DNA from: Anastrepha obliqua
Lineage: Eukaryota > Arthropoda > Insecta > Diptera > Tephritidae
Assembly (NCBI RefSeq): GCF_027943255.1
Contig: NC_072893.1
Coordinates: 122,387,784 to 122,451,783, forward strand
Direction: 5' to 3'
DNA length: 64,000 nt
Shown: one piece after another, positions 56,545-64,000 of the stretch
Layout: every line of letters starts with the position of its first letter
Position numbering within the stretch: the first letter of the stretch is position 1
Translations under genes and position numbers: made by a program
The notes under the pieces: generated by a model
What the model saw: the letters and a program-made list of their open reading frames with translations, nothing else
What the model was told of the DNA's origin: nothing
The model's database searches: none

Positions 56545-58235
56545 AAAAGTTGTGACATTACAGAGTTTAGTTTCAATTCGATGTTTATTGAGTGCTGTGG
56601 GATACACAATATTTCTTGTTTTTCCATCAGGTGTGTAGACAAATAAATCAGAAGGTTTTCAGACACATGAGCAAGCCACATAGAGCTGTCCATATAATCC
56701 ACGCACTTGTAACGATTGTCCTTGTGCTTTATTAATAGTCATTGCGAAAGCGAGTCGTACCGGGAACTGTAAAAGTTTAAATTCGAATGGCATATCTGTC
56801 GGGATCATTGGGATACGTGGCAACAGTCCGTCTTCGCCTTTGAATTTTCCAGTCAAAATTGTTGCCTCGATAACATTGTTCATCATTTTCTTGACTGAGA
56901 GTCTGGTTCCGTTGCAAAGTCATTGTGGATTTATGTTTCGAAGAAGAATGATGGGTACGCCAATTTTCAATGTAAGAACGTGCAGCGGCACGCCTGGCAA
57001 ATCAAGCGAATTCAAGAATTCAGTTGTATAGGTGACAACCTCATCTTGATTCTCCACAGTATCGATGGATTTATATGTTGTCGCTTCACTGGGTATTCCA
57101 TGCTGAATGGTGAAGTTGATGGTATTGACATCGATGTTTTTGGCTGCTAATATAGCACGAGTACTGAGCCACTGATGGTTTTTCTAGTTTTGTGCAAGGT
57201 TTGGGAAAACTTTTTGCACCAATTCGTCGATGCTTTCTGTGATCTTACAGAAGTTTGCTGGCAGGGTGATACGTTGTGCAGATTCATCTATTTCCATTCG
57301 CCCATTTCCAATATCCAATAATTGTTTTGCAAAATTTCCAGCCCATGCATCCCGTTGTAGTTGTACACGCATGTTATTTTTCAAAGCCAATTTCTGTAAA
57401 TGACGCCATAGAACTGATGATTTAAAACATACATTAAGTTCATCAGCGGGTGTTGAACGTGGTATAATGGGCAGTGTTTGTCGAAAATCACCAGACAATA
57501 AAATGATTGCGCCACCGAAGATCCGTCTGTTTCCTCTCAAATCTCGCAGTGTACGATCAAGCGCTTCCAATGCTTTCTTGTGAGACATTATGGATTCGTC
57601 CATATGATAATTTGACACGTTTAGAGTAATTTTCCCATTCCAGAGTTTTTGCTGATGTTGCATGTTGGTGCCTCAGTGTTTTGCAAATTCAACGGCAGTT
57701 TCAATGCTGAATGCGCTGTTCGGCCACCATCCAAAAAAGTTGCCGCAATTCCAGATAATGCAATAGCCACTGCAATATTATTTTGTAATCGTACGGTTGC
57801 CAAAATTAGTGAAAGAAGAAAAATCTTGCCTGTACCACCGGGCGCATCTATGAAAAACAGTCCACCGCTTTGTTTTTTGATTGCACGCATAATTCTGTCA
57901 AACGCAATGCGTTGTTCTGGAATCAACTGCGGAAGATTTGTTCTAACGAATGTCCCCAGTTCGTCAGAATCATAGTGTGTTCCTCGTTGCAAATCACGAT
58001 CGAAAAGGTTGTTTGCAGGTCGGTGTGAAGCAGGCATTCCCAGTTGCACCAGTGCCTTCTTAGCGATTGTCAAACATATGTCTTCAATCAAAATCAATGC
58101 CTCATATACACGTTTTCTGGGAATTGAATGTCCGGATTTCGATTCGCAGCGCGCAAACGATGTAGAATATCTTCACTCATGTAGTCCATAGGTACATCTA
58201 TGAACATGTCATATTCGTTTCCTCTGTTTAAAAAT
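56545..58235 (-). pseudogene. Helitron PIF1-type helicase, carboxyl part
   Basis: Helitron proteins combine a rolling-circle Rep domain with a PIF1-like 5'-3' DNA helicase. On the minus strand the reading starts near 58235 (MDYMSEDILHRLRAANRNPD), then DRDLQRGTHYDSDELGTF, FFIDAPGGTGKIF (Walker A; usual GKT is GKI), TAHSALKLPLNL, ALEALDRTLRDLRGN, ILLSGDFRQTLPII (helicase motif III), LKNNMRVQL and LPANFC, stop at 57184. In the next frames TTYKSIDTVENQDE and FEFKLLQFPVRLAF with AMTINKAQGQSL (helicase motifs V-VI) follow to 56659. Frameshift near 57640, stops near 57184 and 56925. The Rep domain is missing. Not active. Confidence 0.88.
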
Positions 58236-58364
58236 ACATGGTCATACTAATTTTTATGACAATCGGTTGAACGTGGCAGAAGTTGCTACTCTGCAGCGCC
58301 ACCTGGTGGCGAGTGGCATCAATGACCATATTCTACAAACCTTCTCCTTCGAAAAATACATATA

Positions 58365-59505
58365 AAGGGTGATTTTTTAGCTATTATCTTTTAACACAGT
58401 TGGTTTAAACAGCTGACGCACGTTTCGTGTTTTGTTTCACTGTCAAACATTTTCAGTTTGGTCTATAATTTAACCAAGAATCCTCTTACAAACGAACAAC
58501 GCTTGCAAATCATTGAATTTTATTATAAAAATGCGTGTTCTGTTAAGAAAGTTTATCGCGCGCTTCTTCCATTTTATGGTCAGTTTAATCGACCCACTGA
58601 AGCGACTATTCGAGCCAACACGCTTACGTAGAGTGCGAACTGAAGAAAATATCGTAGCTGTATCGGCCAGTGTTAATGATGACCATCAATTATCGATTCG
58701 TCGCCGTTCGCAGCAATTGGGCCTCTGTTACTCAACAACCTACCGCCACGCAGAATTTTTGGTGAATGGGCTCTTGGAAAGTTGCCCGAAGATCCACTTT
58801 TTTATCGAAAAATTGTGTTCAGCGATGAAGCTCATTTTTGGATCAATGGGTACTTAAATAAGCAAAATTGTCGATTTTGGAGTGAAGATCAGCCAGAGGA
58901 ATTGCAAGAGCTACCAATGTATCCAGAATATGTAGGTCACAGTTTGGTGCGGTTTATGGGCTGGATGTACCATTGAACCGTACTTCTTCAAAGATGCTGC
59001 GAATCGTAAAATAACTGTAAATGGTGAGCGCTACCGTGAAATGATATCCAACTTTTTTTTGCCCAAAATGCAAGAGCTTGACTTGCATGACATGTGGTTT
59101 CAGCAAGGCGGTGCCACATGCCATACAGCACGCGTAACAATGGACTTGTTGAGAAGCGAGTTCGGTGAACGTTTTATTTCACGTTCGGGACCTGTCAATT
59201 GGCCACCCAGATAGTGCGATATAACGCCTTTAGATTATTTTTTGTGGGGCTATGTTAAAGCTCATGTCTATTCAGACAAGCCTGCTTCAATTAACGCATT
59301 GGAAGACAACATTAAAGCATTTATATGTGAGATACCGGCCGAAAAATTAGAAAGAGTATGCCAAAATTGGACTAAGCGGATGGACCATTTGAAGCGTAGT
59401 CGCGGGCAACATTTGCATGAAATAATCTTCAAACATTAAATTATATGAATTTTATGTGGTTTTTTTTTTTGAAAACTTTCCTATAGCTCTTAAAAAATTA
59501 CCCTT
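58365..59505 (+). mobile_element. DD41D-type Tc1/mariner element nested in the Helitron
   Basis: Ends AAGGGTGATTTTTTAGCTAT (left) and AAGGGTAATTTTTTAAGAGC (right, reverse complement) are flanked by TA (58363-58364, 59506-59507). Joining the outer flanks restores continuous Helitron sequence (ATTGGTATGTATTTTTCGAA on the minus strand), proving insertion after the Helitron arrived. The tip AAGGGT is shared with the element at 14834-15433. Confidence 0.9.
58470..59439 (+). pseudogene. DD41D transposase, inactivated
   Basis: LTNEQRLQIIEFYYKNACSV, VYRALLPFYGQFNRPTEATI form the amino end. After a deletion, PTRLRRVRTEENIVAVSASV and LSIRRRSQQLGLCYSTT; after another, GEWALGKLPEDPLFYRKIVF in pieces, SDEAHFWINGYLNKQNCRFW (first catalytic Asp), VNGERYREMISNFFL, MWFQQGGATCHTARVTMDLL and TPLDYFLWGYVKAHVY (third Asp). 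Position two should be QQDGA: the Asp is Gly (GGC, 59107-59109). The interval to the third Asp is 41 residues, which defines the DD41D group that I associate with the rosa lineage of tephritids. TAG at 59212-59214, two deletions and frame changes near 58620 and 58760 further disable it. Stop at 59437-59439 after QHLHEIIFKH. Confidence 0.88.
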
Positions 59506-59599
59506 TATATACCAATTTTTATAATAATCGGCCCAGTAGTATTTGAGTTCATCGATCACATACAGACAAACATACATTTTTATATATATAAATAATCTG

Positions 59600-59760
59600 C
59601 TTAAAACATATGTAATTAAATAAATATTTTTATTGATGACAACAAAAAAATTATAATTAAAAACAAAAATATTTTTATTAGTAAAAAATACTGAAGTTGG
59701 AAAAAATTACAATTAAAATAAAATCTTTTCCAATATTTCTCAATTCTTCTTCAAATTCCC
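59600..59760. repeat. Continuation of the AT-rich satellite, right of the Helitron
   Basis: AAAAATACTGAAGTTGGAAA (about 59685) and TTCCAATATTTCTCAATTCT match words of the 54.85-56.41 kb array, so the Helitron landed inside it. Confidence 0.5.
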
Positions 59761-60640
59761 CCCCTTAACTTGCAATGCACAAAAAAGTCTAATAACTCCA
59801 ATTCCATTTAAATATTTTTGCCATCTTCACACTCCTCTCCCTCTCCCACTTCACCTCTCACATCATTTCTTAATGTAATACATATCAAATCAAATTTCCT
59901 GCCAATATCATTTCAGCCAATTGACAGTTGCCACAGCAAACAGCTGATGCTACTCGTGTACATATTTGCTCATAAGGTTGCATTACGCTGTCATTTGCAC
60001 GAATGTAATTTCCTGTGAAGCATTTTTCGATGGAATATAAAATGAAATTGCAACATTTCCGTTAGCTGTCATCTAATACGTTCGAATTTGTGGCCATGCA
60101 CTCGTAATATGTGACAATTCAATTCAATTTCTGTTTACCAGATACGCATTAAATAAAACACGCCGAGACAGGCTATCAAGTACCATAGATATGTATGTAT
60201 TTGTGTATGTGGGCATGTACGAACACATGTACCTAAACATGTTGACTCCAGTGCTCGCAAGTTGGAGGCGGAGTTAGGTAAGAGCAATTTGACAAATGGT
60301 TCTTGCTCTTGTTGACTGAGCAAATACTCGACGGTAAATAGAGGGAGGATAGGGGAAGTTGATGAAGATGAAGATGAAGATGAAGATGAAGAGAGTGGAG
60401 TTGAAGGGAGTTAAAAAAACACAGACGAGATATTATATGCCAGTGAGCTGACAACTTTTTGTTGCTGATCAGTTACCCGTTTTCAGTGCTAGCGGCAAAG
60501 GAGCTAAAAGGATTTGTATTTGAAGGTTTTAGTTCAAATTATAACATATAGAGATATACATACTTATATATAAGTAGAGTCCTATCAGAGAAGAGACTAA
60601 ATAAAAGTTGGCACAAAATTAATCACCCTATCGGAATATT
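59761..60640. other. No gene; (GAAGAT)n and a MITE-like motif
   Basis: GATGAAGATGAAGATGAAGA runs at 60360-60391. GTTGGCACAAAATTAATCACC (in part) near 60608 resembles one end of the MITE at 6863-7098. Otherwise featureless. Confidence 0.45.
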
Positions 60641-60642
60641 TA

Positions 60643-61933
60643 CGAGGGGTGCCTTGTATATGTCGGGATTTGGCAACCCTGGTGTTGCAATCGGGCAACT
60701 GACAGCTGTATCGCAAAGTTTGACATTTTTTGGCTTTTACGTACTCAGAACGTTTTGAAATACCAGCGCTATTTGTGTTGTTTACAGTAACTTAAAAGAT
60801 TCATCTCGGTCCAAAAATGGAATTAAATCGTGAACATTTTCGTGCGATTATTTTTTACAACTTTCGACGTGGATTAACTCAGCAACATTGCATGGATGAA
60901 CTTAATTCATTTTTTGGCGATGAAGCTCCATCAAGGACCAGTGTTTGTCGATGGCATGGTGAATTCAATCGTATTCGTAGTTTACTCCAAGACGAATTTC
61001 GTGAAGGTCGTCCAAAATCAGTTGTTGTTCCGAAAACCATTGATGCTGTGCGCGAACTGATATTGCAAGATCGTCATGTGACCTATCGTGAGATTGAGAC
61101 AATCTTAGGTATTAGTGGGACCAGCATACATTCAATATTGCATAAACATTTGACTGTCAAAAAAATTTGTTCGCGTTGGATCCCACACAATTTGTCAATC
61201 GCTCAAAAAAGGCTCATGTCGATTGGTCGAAGGAAATGCTCAAAAAATACGATCGCGGGGCTTCGAGACACGTCTATGACATCGTGACAGGTGATGAATC
61301 ATGGATTTATGCGTAGGAGCCCGAAAGTAAACAGCAGTCGACTGTATGGGTGTTTCAAAATGAGCCAAATCCAACAAAAGTTGTTCGCGCACGAAGCACT
61401 TCCAAGCAAATGGTCGCCTGTTTTTTCGGAAAAACTGGACATGTCGCAACCGTATCACTAGAACAACGCAGAACAGTAAATTCTGAGTGGTACACAACCA
61501 TTTGTTTGCCAGTTGTCTTCCAAGAAATTAGGAAAGCCAATCGCCAAAGACGGATCACTCTTCACCAGGGCAATGCGAGCTCTCACACATAGGCTCAAAC
61601 AACTGCATTTTTGAGCACCCAAAACACCGAATTAATGGGTCATCCGCCGTATAGTCCTGACTTGGCACCGAATGACTTCTTTTTATTCCCGTACATAAAA
61701 AGCAAACTGAGAGGTCAACGTTTTTCGACACCTGAAGAAGCGGTTGCGGCATTCAGAATGCATGTTTTGGAGGTATCTCATTCAGAGTGGCAAAGGTGCT
61801 TCGACAATTGGTTCAAACGCATGCAAAAGTGTATAGATCTTCATGGAGAATATTTTGAAAAACAATAAAGTGATTTTCGATGATTAAAATTTGTTTTTGT
61901 TCTCTAATCCCGACATATAAAAGGCACCCCTCG
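60643..61933 (+). mobile_element. Mariner element, 1,291 bp, structurally complete
   Basis: CGAGGGGTGCCTTGTATATG at the left and CGAGGGGTGCCTTTTATATG (reverse complement) at the right form ~28-bp inverted repeats with one mismatch. TA flanks both (60641-60642, 61934-61935). The transposase fills the inside on the plus strand. Length and layout are those of a complete mariner. Confidence 0.95.
60817..61868 (+). pseudogene. Mariner transposase, inactivated (DD34D)
   Basis: ATG at 60817 opens MELNREHFRAIIFYNFRRGL. LTQQHCMDELNSFFGDEAPS (first helix-turn-helix), DEFREGRPKSVVV, DRHVTYREIETILGISGTSI (second helix), WIPHNLSIAQK follow. One extra base near 61210 shifts the frame; the reading goes on YDIVTGDESWIYA (first Asp intact, 61293-61295), TAG 61314-61316, WVFQNEPNPTKVVRARSTSK, FFGKTGHVATV, TVNSEWYTTICLPVVF, then HQGNASSHT where H-x-D-N is expected: the second Asp is Gly (GGC, 61569-61571). 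TAG follows at 61590-61592. YSPDLAPNDFFLFPYIK supplies the third Asp and EYFEKQ the end (stop 61866-61868). The length of ~350 residues is normal. Four lesions make it inactive. Confidence 0.94.
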
Positions 61934-62897
61934 TATAATTTTTGCGTATGGCGTCGCACTTGCATTTGACACTTGTAAAGTAGACACCTGCGGCATACAA
62001 ATAGACAAGCAATAGAAGGCGTAAAGGTCAAAATAAAGATTTCCATAACTCAAATCATTTTCTTTATTTAGTACAAAAGTTATTCACAAAAATTGGATGC
62101 TGTATTTGATTTAAAAAATTTTATTTAAAACGTTAATTTTTTTCGCACAATTTCTAAATCAATAATAAATAATCCAGCAATAATTATTATTTTTTTGTTG
62201 TTGAATTTTCCGCTTCAAAAAGTTCTATTTAATGGAAGCCCCCCATTAGCACGCAGCAGATATTTTTCCCCAATCGGCGAGCATACCAAGAATAGCAGCA
62301 CACACAGCAGGAGGATCATGAGCAGCACAGGCAGCTTGTTACACTTACACATACTTACACACATGCATTTACAAATACGCTGAACACAACACACAGCGCA
62401 AACCACAAGCAAACTTGTCAATCGAGTAGTGTGCGTTGCAATTAAAATTCTAAACCTCAAATGAAATGACAGCCGCAAAGACTTTCTTGCTTTTTTTGTT
62501 ACCACTTTTTTCCTCATTTTACAAAAACTATAAGAAATATAAAAGAAGCTTCAAATTAGTAGTCGAATATATAAGAAAATTTCTGTCGAATTTTTAAGCG
62601 CAGCGCGCTCTAAATGTCTTCAAATGCCGCTGGAATCTTTTCCGCCCCTTTTTATTTGAAATTTTTTTTATTAGATTAATTTCAATTTTTCTTCTTATTT
62701 TTCATGTCAATATCCACACATTTCAAAATATGCCACTGCTATTGCTGCTGTCACTTTTGTTATACGATTTTCCAAAAGCTAAAAACATTTATGTAAAGAA
62801 AATTTCACTTGGCGTCGAGTCGTTTGTCGTTCTTGCCATTGCATCGCTGCGCTGGGTTATTTATAGTCATCAATTTTACTCAACATACATACATACA

Positions 62898-62929
<32 letters not shown>

Positions 62930-63370
62930 CTCGTACAGATAGATTTAGATGCATACTTAAGCGCTTACATGCATGCATACACACACACTTAGATGCATAC
63001 ACTCATACACACATGGCTATCTACGTATGGATGTACTTATGTATTGCGTTATTAATGGCACGCGTCCGCACTCGCTCTGTCATGTCAACGCAGCCCCGCC
63101 TGTGCACCACTCCGTCACTGGCTGCTTCTTTCCTTTCCAGCAGCTCAGTAATGCTTAAAATGTACTTATTAGATATATTTGTGTATGTATGTGTGCGTAA
63201 GATATTTTATTTGTACTGCATACTTCATAAATTTTATTTATAATTTTGCTCTTCTCACTTGAAGTGGCTGAGCGATAGAAGTAAAAACAAATTGATGCAA
63301 AGCACTTCACCAAAGCGACGCATAAGTAGTGGAGTTTTTACTTCCCTCAAAAACAAATATCTCTGCCACT
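61934..63370. other. No gene; microsatellites
   Basis: (CATA)n at 62884-62927 is eleven tetranucleotides. CA-rich sequence at 62300-62400 and 62960-63010. Open frames over these runs are translations of repeats. Confidence 0.5.
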
Positions 63371-63372
63371 AA

Positions 63373-63590
63373 CATTTGTAATATCTCGCTCTTTACCTCC
63401 CTCAGCGGAGGCGCACTTGATTCTTATTTTTTTTAGATTTCAACTTTATAACAAAATTTGGTTTTTTTATTTAAAATTTAAATTTATAAAATTACATAAA
63501 TTCAAAATTTTTCTAAATTTAGATCTAAAAAAAACAGAAAAATCCAGCGCTCCTCAGCTGAGGGAGGTGAAGAGCGAGACATTACAAATG
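63373..63590. repeat. Fold-back repeat with ~43-bp arms
   Basis: CATTTGTAATATCTCGCTCT at 63373 and CATTTGTAATGTCTCGCTCT as the reverse complement of 63590-63571, continuing to CCTCCCTCAGC, are inverted arms. TACATAAATTCAAAATTTTT occurs inside (63494) and again just outside the right arm (63596). Non-coding; no clear target duplication. Confidence 0.68.
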
Positions 63591-63734
63591 AAATTACATA
63601 AATTCAAAATTTTTCTAAATTGAAATTTTAAAGTAAAAAAAACAAACTTCTAAACTTTCTAAACTTAAATTTTAATTAAAAAAAAAACTTTTTGCAAGTT
63701 TTATTTTTATGATTTTTTTAAACGACTATAACTG

Positions 63735-63828
63735 GAGAGGACGACATCAGTCAAAAAGCTAGAGAGAGTCCAGAGGTCTGCTCTCATTGGGATCAGTGGG
63801 GCGCTTCGAACTACTCCTACTCTGGCGC
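63735..63828 (+). pseudogene. LINE fragment cut by a TTAA-type element
   Basis: SKKLERVQRSALIGISGALR, TTPTLAL is the conserved block between reverse transcriptase and RNase H also seen at 41460-41560. The frame is open up to the TTAA at 63829-63832. Confidence 0.75.
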
Positions 63829-63832
63829 TTAA

Positions 63833-64000
63833 GGGGTTAGGCCACTCTAGGATTTTCAAAATATCGAAATTTTTTTTTTTTGCTTAAAAGATGCTTTAAA
63901 CTCTTTAGAATATAAAACAAAAAGTCCTATGCGTGAAAAAAATGTTTATCTCTAATATTTCGCACTTTTGCGCGAGCGCCTCTGACGTCTCTGAACCGAC
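63833..64000. mobile_element. TTAA-type element, left end, runs out of the window
   Basis: Directly after TTAA (63829-63832) comes GGGGTTAGGCCACTCTAGGA, breaking the LINE frame. The TTAA junction and G-rich tip recall the 728-bp element at 9313-10040, though the sequence differs. The right end lies outside the window, so this is a junction-based call. Confidence 0.45.

Larger units (their letters stand above)
56416..59592 (-). mobile_element. Helitron, Rep deleted, with a nested DD41D element
   Basis: On the minus strand the 3' end is GGCGTAGCAACGCGCGCC (able to form a short hairpin), then GGGTACAGCTAG, and T follows outside, as required of a Helitron 3' end (CTRR before T). The 5' end is about 59592: ATATATATAAAAATG preceded by TT where TC is expected, with an A before it. 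GTATGTTTGTCTGTATG and the following sequence are typical of insect Helitron starts. Between lie the helicase and a foreign 1,141-bp DD41D element (58365-59505, TA duplicated). Without that insert it is about 2.03 kb, far shorter than an autonomous Helitron, because the rolling-circle Rep part is absent. Confidence 0.85.

Noticed and set aside
62809..63243. 144-codon plus-strand frame
   Set aside because: It translates the (CATA)n microsatellite (YIHTYIHT) and has no other motif.

Overview
The window looks like nuclear DNA from a higher fly (Diptera). It is AT-rich, full of CA/CAA/CATA microsatellites, and packed with insect-type mobile elements: mariner and DD41D transposases, PIF/Harbinger, Helitron, RNase H-bearing LINEs and a tRNA-headed SINE. 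The repeated tRNA-headed SINE and the DD41D elements, which resemble the rosa lineage as I remember it from Ceratitis, make a tephritid fruit fly my best guess. I found no convincing host protein-coding gene and no rRNA, functional tRNA or CRISPR array. This is intergenic or intronic DNA in which nearly all recognisable coding sequence is transposon-derived and broken.

Layout: 0-9 kb holds two badly decayed mariners (205-859, 8165-8455), the 3' end of an RNase H-type LINE (4385-5090), a composite fold-back (5563-5897) and a short TA-flanked MITE. 9.3-16.1 kb is a cluster of DNA transposons: a TTAA-flanked element (9313-10040), a PIF/Harbinger deletion derivative that keeps the 5' ends of both of its genes (10201-11105), a mariner with ~189-bp terminal repeats (13616-14550), a DD41D deletion derivative (14834-15433) and a small palindromic MITE. 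19.9-28.7 kb alternates SINE copies with LINE tails; two SINEs are each split by a different LINE with clear target duplications. 28735-30320 is a 1.59-kb inverted-repeat element that I cannot assign to a superfamily. 30.5-32.7 kb is purine-rich repeat interrupted by an endonuclease-fold coding fragment, a SINE and a second tRNA-like head. 33.8-37.7 kb contains two satellites on either side of a candidate Inr+DPE promoter (A+1 at 35469).

39.4-48.7 kb holds Tc1 fragments, a LINE interrupted by an R1-like LINE tail, a near-full-length mariner pseudogene (44480-45759) and two DD41D carboxyl ends around a LINE tail. 49.6-51.2 kb is satellite. 52.5-53.0 kb has another SINE and LINE tail. 54.8-59.7 kb is degenerate satellite invaded by a Helitron (56416-59592), which is itself invaded by a DD41D element (58365-59505). 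60643-61933 is a structurally complete but inactivated mariner. The window ends in a LINE fragment cut by a second TTAA-type element.

Every transposase or helicase here that is complete enough to judge carries frameshifts, stops or lost catalytic residues, so any movement would need enzymes encoded elsewhere. The most interesting items are the unassigned 1.59-kb element, the two-gene Harbinger derivative with an apparent internal promoter, the two LINE insertions at nearly the same place in one SINE family, the dimeric ~373-bp satellite and the isolated Inr+DPE promoter. I did not find a clearly new multi-gene system.
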